Shown one piece after another: positions 46,269-58,626 of a stretch of 64,000 nucleotides of DNA. Source of the stretch: Paragyromitra xinjiangensis (lineage: Eukaryota > Ascomycota > Pezizomycetes > Pezizales > Discinaceae). The stretch spans positions 1,550,001-1,614,000 of the forward strand of contig JBCAMK010000014.1 of the NCBI GenBank assembly GCA_038503065.1. Direction: 5' to 3'. How positions within the stretch are numbered: the stretch's first letter is position 1; each line of letters opens with the position of its first letter. The notes under the pieces are model-generated. The model did not search any database. It worked only from the letters and a program-made list of their open reading frames with translations, and was not told where the DNA came from. Both the position numbers and the translations under genes were made by a program.

Positions 46269-48414
46269 CACTCCTGTGCTCCTCTTTAGTGCTGACCTTA
46301 AGCTGTAGCGGGGGGTTCAAAAACCGCAGGCCTTGAAGAGTATTCAGTAGGGTTTTGCCTCCCGAAAACCGGATATTCTAGGAGAACCCGAAGTTCCATT
46401 CTCAGCTGATAGAGTAGCCAGTACCCAGAGGCACTGCGCGTGTGTTTTGAGTCGCGTAAGCACGGACCACTCGAGCAGTGCCGTTCGGTGATCAATGTCA
46501 TAACTAGCTATTTCTAGTATAGCAGCCCTTAATCGCCACAAAAGTTCTGCCAATTGTTGCGTTAAGCGACAAAGTGGGTACCATTTTCTTGCTTTTCTTA
46601 CAGCTGGCAGGACCGGTGGCTTGCACAAGCATTGTTTTCTGAAACGGGACGCATATTGACCCAATAGTAAATATTTGGATTCACCTATCCACGACGTTCA
46701 GCCTAGACATAGAAGAAACCCACCAGGCAAAAAGCTTCAACGTAGACCCTGCTAACCGGTTGACATACGCAAGCTTTTTGCATTTGCTTTTTGCCATGCA
46801 GCTAAATAAGCGGGGGCGGGGGTATTGGACAATAATGAATTTCAAAGTTGACAGATCCCCAAGGAGGTTAACGTTCCTAGGCTCAGAATGGCGGTCTTCC
46901 CGAAGACGTCTCAGATCTCAGTATAACTTTGTTCCATGCCAATTAAGTTTTGTCTGGTACCTAATAGGCCTGCGGCAGTGTAAGTTGTTGATAGGATACA
47001 TGGGTGGCACAGACCAATAAGTGTTTTGACCAAATTTATTCGTTGGCGCATGAGGGAACGTGCACCTCAGCCGCGATGTCGGAATATCATTTTTCAAGAC
47101 TACAGTAATTATAAATCGTGCTACAATTCCGGAATCCTGAGAACTGCGGGGCGGTATGCGAACTACTTAATGGATTATTTCTTTAAACTCTTCCTCCAAA
47201 CAATTAGCTGCGATCATTTCGGTATCTTCTTGGAGGTCAGTTAAACATTGCACTCAATTACATCTACAGACGCAGCTTGCGTTAAGAGCTCTAGTGTCAT
47301 TTGGATCGCTAATATGTATCGACCTTTGGATAGGTTTAATTTTTGGTGGGGTTTGGAAGAAACCCATTGACATTCCCATCTACCGAGATCTTCGCGGTTC
47401 GGTCAACTCGGATCGTTAGGGACAGACCAGCAATTTGCCCCAAGAAGTTGCCTAAAAATGACGTATGATATCTCAATACCAATAGAATATTTCCAAGTAT
47501 CTTCATTTGTACCGGGTGCGGCTCACAGCTCCATGTACTTCTGCTCTCTTGCTTTATAGGCCACAGGCCAGCTCACGGAGTATCCAATGAAATAGTACGT
47601 GAGTGATTGGGTGAATGGTCGCTTGTTTCACAGACTGTCACTCGTGCATCGAGGCCGCTGTGGTGTTGAATATTATGGGATTAGGAAGTAGAGAATAAAG
47701 GACTTAGTTGATCGACTTTCCTCAACTACAGTACAGGCCTAATATATAGACTTTGGTCCCGTGAAAACTCTTCACTCTCAGGACTTCCGATGTCCTCCCC
47801 ACTAGGGTCTACTAGAGTCCACCATCGATACCCGATTAGGGAGCCCATTTACAACATGTGGTGTTGGAGATAGGCCTTCTAATCGGGTATGGTTGTGAAA
47901 AGGGCTGTGAATAGTTCTATGACATATGCAGGTCTTGATGTTTGAGTCTGCATAAGAGTTGAGTTAAGTTAGTTGTAATCAATAAAGCTATCCACTATAC
48001 CCGGCGTGTAGTGCTATGGAGAATTCGGGAGATATTCCCTAGTGGTAATTACCAACCTTTGAAGTTATTTTTCTACCTTGGGCACCACCGGTTCTCCTCG
48101 AACAGCACTTATTGTATTAAAGAACAGATAACTGGCAGCTGGCCGCTTATCTGGACCTCTTGTTCTCGATTACATGAAAGCCTTCTCGTACCCTTCACAG
48201 ATTTCACTAATATGAATCTTAAGTTTATTAGCTGGCCTTAATTCTCATTTCTCGCCTGTTGCTTGAACAATCTGCCGATTACGTCAAATTAGGCTTAGCT
48301 CGTTTTGTGAACTTGTCTCACTTTTTGGCCTGATATATAACTCATTTGACATGACATTAATCGATTAAATAATTTACTAAAAATTTTGACATATGAGAGA
48401 CATGAAGTAGTTGA
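46269..48414. other. Intergenic between ankyrin-CorA 4 and 5
   Basis: No gene is supportable. A short inverted pair TACCCGATTAG / CTAATCGGGTA (about 47829 and 47879) surrounds a TGTTGGAGATAGG sequence that resembles a retrotransposon LTR start. The evidence is too thin to call one. Confidence 0.4.
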
Positions 48415-51400
48415 CTAAGAATCCTTTAATCTTTTCCCTTGCTTAGCCGGCGTCTTGGGCTTAAACCACCTACCCTTTCCTGACTCCAAGTCGTCAGCTG
48501 CAGAGGGCGCTTTCCCTTTTTCCTTCCGCCAAATAGATTTCAGGTTTCCCCAGATCAATTTCCACAACCCTAAATAGGATGTACCTTTGTTGTCCTCAAG
48601 CCATTGCTCAATCTATAAGCATAGTTAGATGTGGTTGCTCTACATGTAGATATTTCGAATCTTGCATGTGAGTACTAACTTGAATCCTTTTCAGCAACGC
48701 CCAGACCAAAACAACTAGGCCAAAAACAGTTCCGCCGAATACAAGAACCCACGTCCAATGTGGTCCACCATTAATTGTATCTATATTCATCCCAAACAGA
48801 GACTATGAGGACCGCGTTAGTGATATTACAATATCTTTTTTCTTTGGAAAATTGTTGGATACTTACTGCGACAAACATCATAGGTAAAAATATGAACTGT
48901 AAATTTCATTAGTATTCGGGTTTCAGTAAGGCTTGTGTAAGAGCTTACGGTAATCCAGCTGAGCCGTTTCATACTCATCCCTGTTGTCTTCGAGGTGCGT
49001 GCTTCGTAGATAGAAGCTAAGTTGCATTCCTGGGATGAATGCTGATTAGCAAGATCGTGGGGTATATGGGCCTCGAAGAGGGAATAAAATCTATAAACTC
49101 ACGAGTTGAATCATTTCATGCTTCTTTTGGTCCAGCTGTTTAATAGCTTCGTCCACTTTTCGCTCGAAATCATCGATTATTCCCGATAACCTTTCGACTG
49201 CCTTTGACTCCAAGGACATTGGTCTGCACTTGTGTTCTCCGTTGAAGTCGAGAGTTTCTTCACAGAGGTACCGGTGATCTCTGAAGATTTGTAGTAAGTA
49301 TCTTGCCTGCTGTACATGAGTTTGTAGAAATTCTCGGAATTTCATCCATTGTTTTTCGTCAAGTAGGAGATTGTCAGTGAGAGAAACTGCTCTCCCTCTA
49401 TTCTCCAGGATAGTCATGCGCTGTCAGAAAACCAAAGTTATTTACCGGCCCATTGAACGTTTCATTAGTAGCTAGGGAAAGCAAGCTACTCACATTATTT
49501 GTTAGATGTTTGTCTGCACTTTTAAGTAGATCTGTCCACTTTTTCTGTAGATCAACGATAAACATAGAGAAGAAATCTACCCCGTGGTCAGGGATCCAAC
49601 CAATATCCAATGTACTCCTGTAATCCACTGATTGGAAGATCGTATAGGTTACACTATCGGTAGAGTTTCTTAAACCAGGTTTACCATCAGTGTCTGAAGA
49701 AGGCCTTCGCATACTCCAGGAAATTTCTGTTTTCTCAAGTCGCGTTTTGAAGGGCTTGCCTGCGGTAGGCCCGGATGAATTCCGCGTCTTATCTGACTCA
49801 GTATCTGGATCGTGGACCAGAAATTCAAAACCAACGTAGCAAGTCAAAAGAGCTATCAAGGTGGTTAAGAGGTTATTCAGAAATAAATGTGGACTTTGAA
49901 AATCCCACCTTGTGTATCAACTGTCGTGGCTAGTTTTCCGATATGATTTGGGAGACCGGTGCCATGTATGTCGGGTCGAGGTGGCATTCCAAAAAAGCGC
50001 GATCGTTGCTCTAAGGTCCAAGACCACTGCACAACGCTGCAGTTTCCCGTGCTATCCGGTTCTGGAGGCTCACAGCAGGGGAAAAATTTGGTGAAATCAG
50101 AGTACGAAGAGGATAGCCTAACGGTAGAACTAGGTTCAATTAGCCGGTTGAAAATAGGAAGTAGGATTAGTGTAGTTTTTCACATACTAGAGCACCTTGG
50201 TTTTGGGATTGGGGTTTATTTCTAAAAATTGAGTTGAATATCGGTCTAATTGATCAATGTCAATGCTAGACTTTTCGCTATCTAGGGCTTGAGTTATCAC
50301 AACGATTTCCTCCTTTGCTGCCTTTAGGACCTTTCGCCAGTCGCCCATCACACGGCCTCGGATGGAAGAACCGTTCTTGAGTAGCAACCTAACCAATGGC
50401 ATTGAGGGCATATCCAACTGGTCAAGAAGGATATCCAAAGGCCTCCGATCCTGGTAGTCTTGAGCCTCTGTATCTGCTCCAGCCTCGATGAGCAAAAGAA
50501 GGGATTTCACGCTGTCACCCCGCGCAGCCCAATGGATCGGAGTAGCCCCGGTTATATCTTGGATGTGGACGTTTGCTTTGCGCTCTATTAGAAGGCGTAC
50601 AATTTGAGGATGACTGTTAGCCCACCCCAGACAAGTTGTGCCATCTACGTCCGTAGCGTCAACATCAACACCAGCGTCTAATAGCATCTTTACCACATCA
50701 CCATGTCCTCCTTCCGCTGCCACTCGCATAGCTATTTGATCTGGACGCGCACGGTCGGGTACGTATCTAGACATCCTCCGGCGTTCTCTAACAGGGGGGG
50801 CTCGTACGGGGGATTGATCTGGGCCTGCATAGTCGAGTAGGATTTGTGCCATCTTTTGGTGCCCGCTTCCTGCTGCCGCTTGCAATGCTGTTCTTCCTGA
50901 GTACCTCGCAGGTGGCGCATTAATGTCTGCACCCCGGTCTAGCAAAGTCGAAACAAGCGCGACATGCCCGCCCTCCGCTGCTGCTTGAAGTGCTGTCCTT
51001 CCACCGCGCTTCGAAGGTCGAGCATTGATCTCAGCACTAGTGTTGGCGCTGAGAAGGATCGAAACGATTCCAATATATCCACCGCCTGCGGCAGTCTGTA
51101 ACGCCGTTCTTCCGTGGAATTCTGACGGTTGGGCATTGATATCCGCCCCTGCCTCTAGTAGAGTCAATACCATATCAACGTGGCCGCCCTCTGCCGCTGC
51201 CTGTAATGCTGTTCTGCCATGGCTTGACGATGGCTTAGCGTTTATGTCGGCGCCAGCTTTCAGTAGGATTGATACGATTTCAGCATGATCGTGCTCCGCC
51301 GCCGCCTGTAGTGCTGTTCTTCCATGATTGGATGATGGTTCAGCATTAACATCACTGCCAGCTTTTAGCAAAATTGACACAATATCGGCATGGCCAGCCT

Positions 51401-53393
51401 CCGCCGCTGCTTGTAATGCTGTTCTTCCATCAGATGGTGATGGAGCGGCATTAACCCAAGCACCAGCATTTATCAGAGCCCATACTACATCAGCGTGGCC
51501 ACCTTCTGCCGCCGCTTGCAAGGCCGTTCTTCCACTATATCCTGATGGCTCTGTATTTATGTTGGCATTGACGCGTAGTAGAGTTGATACGATATCGGAA
51601 TGCCCTCCCATAGCCGCCGCCTGTAACGCTGTCCTACCATGGCATCTTGAAGGTTCGGCATTGACGTGAGCACCAGCTTGCAAGAGAGTCGATACCATTT
51701 GAACGTGTCCACCCCTTGCTGCTGCCTGCAAGGCCGTAGTTCCGTGATGCCAGTTTGTTGGCTTTGCGTTGATGTCCGCGCCGGCTTTCAGTAGGGCGGA
51801 TACTGTTCCGAAGCTGCCACTTGCTGCGGCTGCCTGCAATGCTGTTATGCCATACTTCGACGATGGCTCAGCGTTGATGTCGGCGCCTGACTGCAGGAGG
51901 ATGAATACAGTTTCAGCGTGGCCGCCCTCTCCAGCCGCTTGCAACGCTGTTCTCCCGTGGGTTGGTGATGGGGCGGCGTTGATGTCCGCACCAGCATCCA
52001 GTAGGGCCGACACAATCCCCGTGTAGCCGCCTGCGGCTGCCATCTGTAATGCTGTTCCCCCGTACTTCGGCGACGGTTGGGCGTTGATGTCGGCGCCTGC
52101 GTCCAGCAGGATAGATACAATCTCAGCGTGGCCGCTCTCTGCTGCTGCTTGCAGCGCTGTTCTCCCTTGGTTTGGACATGGCTCGGCATTTATGTTGGCC
52201 TTAACGTTCCGCAGGATTCGTACAATGGTAGCGTGGCCAGCCCCCGCAGCAGCCTGCAGTGCTGTTCTTCCGTATTTTGACGATGGTTCAGCGTTCGGGT
52301 CGGCACCGGCATTAAGCAAGGTGAATACGACATCAGTGTGCCCACCCTCCGCCGCTGCTTGTAATGCTGTTCTGCCATGGCATCTTGAGGGTGGGGCGTT
52401 GATATCAGCAAACGATTCTAGTAGGGTTAACACGATTCCGGCGTGTCCGCTCGCTGCCGCCGCTTGTAATGCTGTTCTTCCGTGGTTCAAATTTGACGAT
52501 GGTTTTGCGTTGATATCGGCGCCGGCGTCTAGTAGAATTGTCACAATTTCGCTATGGCCGCCCTCCGCCGCTGCTTGCAATGCTGTTCTTCGGTGGTGTG
52601 ATGCTGGTTCAGCGTTAATGTCGGCGCCTTTCTCCACCAGAAGCGACACAACTTTGGTATGGCCGCCCTCCACAGCTGCTTGCAATGCCGTCCTGCCGTA
52701 ATAATGGGATGGCTCAGCGTTGATGTCAGCCCCGGATTTCAGCAGGAGTGATACAACTGCAATATGTCCATTTCCGGCAGCTGCTTGTAATGCTGTCCGG
52801 CCGTTATACCTTGAGGCCGAGGCGTTGATATGGGCACCTGCTTTTAGTAGGGTTTCCACGATTTTCAAGTGCCCACCCCCCGCCGCCGCTTGTAGTGCTG
52901 TTTGCCCGCAAACTTTAGTTCCGCATACCCTCAGCCCACATACTTTGGATCCACAAACTATCTTCTCGACTCGGTCTGCCGTCCAATCGTCATAGTCTCT
53001 GATGATATCCATTTCCGTTTGGCAAGGTATTGGGTCGACGTTGACATTTGCACCCGCGTCGAGTAACATCTGAACGACCCCCTCATGGCCACCCTCCGAA
53101 GCACCTTGCAGAGCTCGCGTTATATCTTGCATCCTAATTGATACTTCTGGCATTTCCTTGCTTCTCAACAACTCCTGTACCAGGTCCTCTTCACCGTTCT
53201 TTGCCGCCTCTATGAATGCCGTCCTTTGGTTTGAAACTCCATAGTTCTGTATTGTAATAGTCGAGGCAGGAACACCACTTTCGTATATCTCTGGTAGGTA
53301 CTTGGTCCTGGAATCCATCGAAAACCGAGGGTCGATTGATAGCCTCGCCATAGTTCTGTTCGGCACAAACTTTTCGCGTAGCGGGGACTCCAT
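48415..53393 (-). CDS. Ankyrin-repeat / CorA-like protein 5 (1511 aa)
   Basis: CDS complement(join(48415..48612,48680..48802,48867..48896,48949..49029,49103..49420,49494..49852,49909..50129,50188..53393)), in frame. This is the largest copy. Exon 1 (residues 1-1068) has about 24 ankyrin repeats, very regular at 35 residues with INAEPSS/APPS linkers. Before the regular run is a Cys-rich block in which VCG occurs four times at 15-bp spacing. The C-terminal module has TEISWSMRRPS, YRSTLDIGWIPDHG, stalk, EARTSK...KRLSWIT, micro-exon FIFLPMMFVA, GMN at 1409-1411, and a Gly/Val-rich TM2. The exon 1 end differs slightly (TKVL-Y rather than RRL-Y) but keeps the split TA/N codon. The donor of intron 7 is GTTAGT. 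Confidence 0.88.
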
Positions 53394-56300
53394 TTTGGTG
53401 TTGTGTAAGGAGATGAAGCGGTCCTTGAATTTCGGGAGGATACAGGAGTGCGATGGTTTTGGATGGGGTGGGCAAGAGTGTTTCTATGTTTCAGAACTAG
53501 GTAGGAGGATAAGCAGAGACACCATGGATGCTTCCTAGTCGCGAAAGAGTGTGATATCTAGCCTCATCGCTATCCCGGATTACCAACCAATTGGTTGTAC
53601 AACGTCAGAGCGCCCGGGTCATGCAAAAAGAACTCGCCTATGGGTTGGTGTGGTCGGATTCAGCCAACTAGATAATTCTTAGGAACACATGTTTTCAAGT
53701 TTCTCTGCGATTGCCTATCTTGGCACATTTCAGTTGTCACAAATGGTCGGCGAATAGGTATCGTCCACGGTTAGCCAGTATTATCATGCGCAGTTCTTGG
53801 TTGCTTTTTCCTAAAGCTGGCGAGATCGATGGCCTGTTTCCTGGCGCATACTGATCTACTCGAGAATCTGAACCGCCTATTGGAATACGGACGTGTCTGC
53901 TCGCCAAAAACCTAATTTGTCAATTGGTTTTAACTAGGTAAATATTTGCGACAGCCACACCCACCAAACTTTTGCGCACAAGGAAGCATTACTCCATGCT
54001 AGGAAAGATCGATGATGCGGTGAGACCTGTCAATATCTTCAGGAACTATCGCGAACATGCTGCCAGCGTTGTTCCCAATTTAGAGTCTCCTTTGTGTTAG
54101 GCGTCATGTTACCTCTAGGTAGTGTTCACCAAGAGAGACGCCCGTGTCAGACAATCTTGGTGAGTAAAATTTCTGCAAGTTATCAAGCAATCCAGGGAAG
54201 GAATTGTTTAGAGACACCAACGAATTTAGCATGCTCGGAGGGTAACACCAAGTCGCTCAGGCTTGGTATATGTCGTGGCGGAATTCTAGCCTTGCCGCCA
54301 AAAATGATATACGAAATGCACTTCTGTAATCATTGTGTTGTGCAAGGCGGGGAATTCTGGCTTTATTTCCTTTTTCCCCGTCAATGCTGAGGCTCCCCGG
54401 CTATGCATGTTGCGGACGTCCATTTCTGGCACAAAAAGCAAAGGCTTTTGTGACATTTGGGAACTGGTACCGGGTCTGTGCTTTATACCCCGCGTTGGGT
54501 GGAATCATTCATAAGTAACGAGCCTTATACGTCAGATTAAACTCGGGGCTGAGGTAAAACATATTCGCTGTCGTTCGCTGCGCGTGCGCAGAGTGACACC
54601 ATGCAGGTTCACCTCTTGGCGTAAGATGATTAGTTGATAAAGGCTGCCGTGGATCAAAGTAGTAATGATCTACGGGGAGGATTTACGTTTTTGATGCTTC
54701 AGAAGCCTGATAGTAATAAACCATTGGCATGCCAAGAGGTCTGCCAAGCGCTGTAAGCTCCCATGATTTCAGATAGAGAGTGCGCTAGGCCACTGCTCTC
54801 CACAGCACTTGTAGAAATTATTCACAAGACCTTGCTACCACATTAGTCTCAGCAGCGATTTCAAACGCCCATTCGCAAATTTAATGGAAGGGAATCAGGT
54901 TTCCAGTGTGTGCTGTCGCCAACAGATTGATCAACCCGTGTAAACAATTACCTACCCAGTATCTCTAACATATGGCTGATATACAGCAGCCTCATCCATT
55001 AACGCTAACGGTCCAGGGTGGAATGATCACGAATCTTAAGAAGAGCTGCTCCTGCATGTACAATATCGTCGGGAATGCACCTCGTCAGCATACACACATC
55101 CTTATTTCATATGAATCGAAATACTGGTGGTGCAATCGATATCTAGTACGATAGGGATTCTAGCCGACTAAGATAGGGAGTTAAGAGGAGAAAGCTTTGA
55201 ATCCTGATTTTCTTCTTGATCAACGGTAGTAATAGTGCGGCGCGGGTTTGATTAGGTCTTTCCCACCCACCGCTATGGTCATCCCAAAAGCATCCCTTTC
55301 CCTTTCACATACCATTGAGGTTTTGTGCGTGGCAGAATTTAGGGGCCGGGGGTTGGCGAGACAATTGTCAGAAGTCTCTCCAACGCCAGTTGGTGGCATC
55401 GCCAGTGTTGTATGTAGTGTGAGTTGCAATTGAGTAACTATAGATTTTCCGTGATTCCCCGATATCCCTTAGCGCAACCATTTGCCTCAATCAGATATCT
55501 TTATCAAAAACCAGGATAACTCTTCTGGCAAATGATGAGAAGGATATCATCACCTGCCGCCAACTCTCAGCAGATATCCCGGGCCATTGGTCGAAGATGG
55601 TCATGCCGGCGGGTGGGGAATTCCAAGCATGCCCTTCTCTAATCGCATTTCTAGGGGTGCGCTGATTTGCAAATTTGGAAAATGGTGATACGAGGCCATC
55701 CTAGTAAATGGCCAGCTGGCAGCCGCGTTGGGATATTGCCAAGTGTCTCTATCAAACAAACCATCCAATGTTTAAATCTACCCCGGGGAAAGTAATCTAG
55801 ACGTGCATTGTGAACAGTATCTAACGGAGTGATATCTATTGCCTTCTGAGCGCGAAACAAGTCGGACGATGTTTGTGGTGCGCTGTTGTTTTATTTATCT
55901 CTCGTTTTTTTAGAACCCCACTAGTATGCTGACATTGCGCCGAGAGCAGGCGAAAACTTCCCACAGGAACACTAGTCATATACTGGAATAGTGGCCAGAA
56001 ATTTTCAGAGAAATTATCTGCTACAAGCCTTCTTTTCATCAAGACTTAGTCAGTATCGAACTAGTTATCAGCGAGAGTACCTCAAAAGAACTATGGCTGG
56101 AGGGCTTGTGGATAGCAGGTATTGTAGTGAAGTAATTGGTAATGACGGAGCTCTTTTGGCTATTCGCGCTTCCGGCACGGGGAGGAGTGAGATCCCTAGC
56201 TATATGACAATGAATTGTCATCTAATCAATTGGGTTCTTGTGCTCTGGCGACGTGTCTCACACTAGGCCACCCCTCGCCACTGGATGTTGCGACCAACAG

Positions 56301-57772
56301 AACCCAAATCTAGGCCGGCCTGGTGTAATAGGCATAACGGCGATAAGTAATATTGGTGATGTCTCTTCATGGAGGTTCTCCTCCGTTCGGCTCTATATAC
56401 TCTCCACTAGCTCAAGGCTAGTTTGCTGCTTTATCATCCTCGTGACTACATCTATCTTTACCTAACTAGTTGCTGCTTGTATCTAGGTTTTGAATATCTC
56501 AATAGCGGGGAATATGGGAGTAGCGGCTATGGATTTCTCCACAATGCCACGATCCTCGACATTGGTAACCAATGCACTTGGATTGAGCCTCGTCTCAAAA
56601 TCGGTAATAATACATAGGTATATAAACCCGGAAGCCCCACGCAGAAGAGACTGTACCCTATAACGAGCATGTATTTAATGAATTTACCATCATCGTCAGG
56701 CCTATCCCTTAGTCTGTAAAGCTGATCCCCCCTGTCTGGGCGGAGTCTTTTTGTTGGTCATTCCGCGACGTAGTAAGCAAAACTGAGACTACTAACTGGA
56801 TATAGTAGGCATGATACAGTGAACCAGAGAACGAAAGATTTTAGTATAATTCCTCATGCCTAATCAAGACCTGAACCTACATTATCGGCGTTCAGCCGAT
56901 CATACTTGCTATATCTAGCTAGTATTCACAGTTTTGAGCTAAGCTACAGCGACAGGAGGGTCAGCATTTTTTTTACCAGACTAAGGGATAACGAGCGAGT
57001 TGCTACATGAATCACGTGATTGATAGCATATCGAGTGATAATACATGGATATATTTCGTGCCACTAACCATCTAATTGAGTATATAATTGGGCTGCATGG
57101 GGCTCATAACCCATTTGTATGTTTAGCCGAATATGTTTATCATCTATTACTTCAAGATTACGTTCGTGGATTGGGGGGTAGTGTGTTTTCCGAATATGTT
57201 TTTTGTGCTGTTCGGTTGGTGGAGGTATTATGCGAGTGTCGATTTCAGTCTCCTTGAAAATATCGGCGATTTGTTGGTGGAAACACTATTGCTCAATTTG
57301 ACACAAAAGATTCCAGTTGTGCAGCAACCACAATGACAGTGGGGTACCGTTTTTTTTTTGCAGGAGCTGCCATGTTTCGTAAATCTTCCTCGAGATCTAG
57401 GTTTTGACTAGTGTATCAGAGTGACCGTGCTGGCTTTGTTATATCCAAGAAACTCAAAGTCTGAGACACCTTAGTTTAAAAGGGGTTGCTAAATCCATCA
57501 CTCAACTGTGATCAAAGAAATGATATCTGATATAAGAAGGTAGGCTTAGTTCCCTCTACTGGGAACCTTATATTTCATCATTCACAACTAGGGATTCTCT
57601 TTGGTGGCTAATTTTAAGAACCCAAACCAACTACGACAGCTCTACTGACCACAATTTACTACTATTCACCATCGAGGTTACCGATTTTGGAGAGGCTTAT
57701 TTTCGGAGGCCTTTAATCAGATCAACGCTTCTACTCTCCCCCTGGCTAGAAAAACACACTGAACAACCTACG
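53394..57772. other. 4.4-kb gene-poor spacer
   Basis: It begins with the presumed promoter of ankyrin-CorA 5. Many short frames on both strands lack domains, compatible splice sites or good starts. A pyrimidine-rich stretch ending CTGGCTAG at about 57727-57749 lies just before the CENP-A start and could be either promoter or an intron end. Confidence 0.45.
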
Positions 57773-58208
57773 ATGCCACCTCGCCGCCGCCGTCCAGGTG
57801 TAGTAGCTCTCCGTGAAATTCAAAAACTACAAACTAGTACAAAACTCCTAATCCCAAAAGTCCCCTTCCAACGAGTTGTAAGTCCATCATCCTCTACTGC
57901 TTTTCTCTGGGTATTATTGCCGCTATAGCCTAAGGGCTAGATGCGTGTATTATTTATCTATCTATCTATCTCTGGGTATCATTAACATACCATAGGTTAG
58001 AGAGATAGCAGCAGACTGCGCAGGACATGGCCAAATCCGGTTCGCGTCAGAATCACTGGCTGCGCTACAAGAAGCTAGTGAAGCGTACTTGGTTCATTTA
58101 TTGGAAGATGCGAATCTTATCGCGATTCATTGCAAAAGGGTTACGATTCAGTTTAGAGATATACAATTGGCGAGGCGGATTAGGGGTGCATGGGGTGGGC
58201 TTGGGTAA
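57773..58208 (+). CDS. cenH3: Centromeric histone H3 variant (CENP-A), short tail
   Basis: CDS join(57773..57877,57996..58208), 105 aa. Exon 1 gives [18 protein letters not shown] and KVPFQRV. Exon 2 gives [32 protein letters not shown], then [19 protein letters not shown] and the end AWGGLG. The histone-fold order matches H3. Loop 1 is two residues longer than in H3, and the RRIRG-x-WGG-x-G end matches fungal CENP-A rather than canonical H3. It marks centromeric nucleosomes and recruits the kinetochore. The N-terminal tail before PG is only about seven residues, whereas fungal CENP-A tails are usually tens of residues. A missed 5' exon is possible, since AG at 57748-57749 is preceded by pyrimidines and the frame stays open back to it. 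The 118-nt intron contains a TCTA microsatellite. Confidence 0.88.
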
Positions 58209-58626
58209 ATTTTTTTATTCTCCTAGAGGTCTGTTTTGAATAGATTTGTTCGCGATGTCTTGTGCTCTGGTTTATGTTTCGTTCTGGTTTTAGACAAAGG
58301 AGACTCGGAGTGAGTAACAAAGCCAATCCTTCGAATCACGTGACAACGTACATACCGCAAGTTTTCCTGGGAAGCTGAATTCATACAGCCATGATGACAC
58401 CATATTGACATCTTTTTTTATTGATGCCTTAATGCCTTATTATTTTTGTGTGCCCGTGCTATCTAGTATTCTGAATCGCGTATCATAAATAGGCTATGAG
58501 CACCAGACTTCCATATTCTCCGTCATTCTCAATATCTCGATACACCCTAATAGGCATATATCCTTCAATATTTTGTGCCCACTTAGCGAACACTATTCCA
58601 AAAACTCCATGAATAAATATGCAAGT
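58209..58626. other. Convergent 3' spacer
   Basis: Spacer between the 3' ends of the CENP-A gene (plus) and the ankyrin-protease gene (minus). No gene is seen. Confidence 0.5.

Noticed and set aside
47640..48060. Possible solo retrotransposon LTR (TGTTGGAGATAGG start, AATAAAG signal)
   Set aside because: I could not find a matching end, a target duplication or a second copy in the window.
21804..53393. NLR-type (STAND/NACHT) immune receptors
   Set aside because: The repeat arrays prompted the idea, but no P-loop (GxxxxGK[ST]) NTPase domain is present in any of the six ankyrin genes.
58027..58239. 70-codon plus-strand ORF in the CENP-A second exon
   Set aside because: It is in a different frame from the clear histone-fold reading, so it is a shadow.
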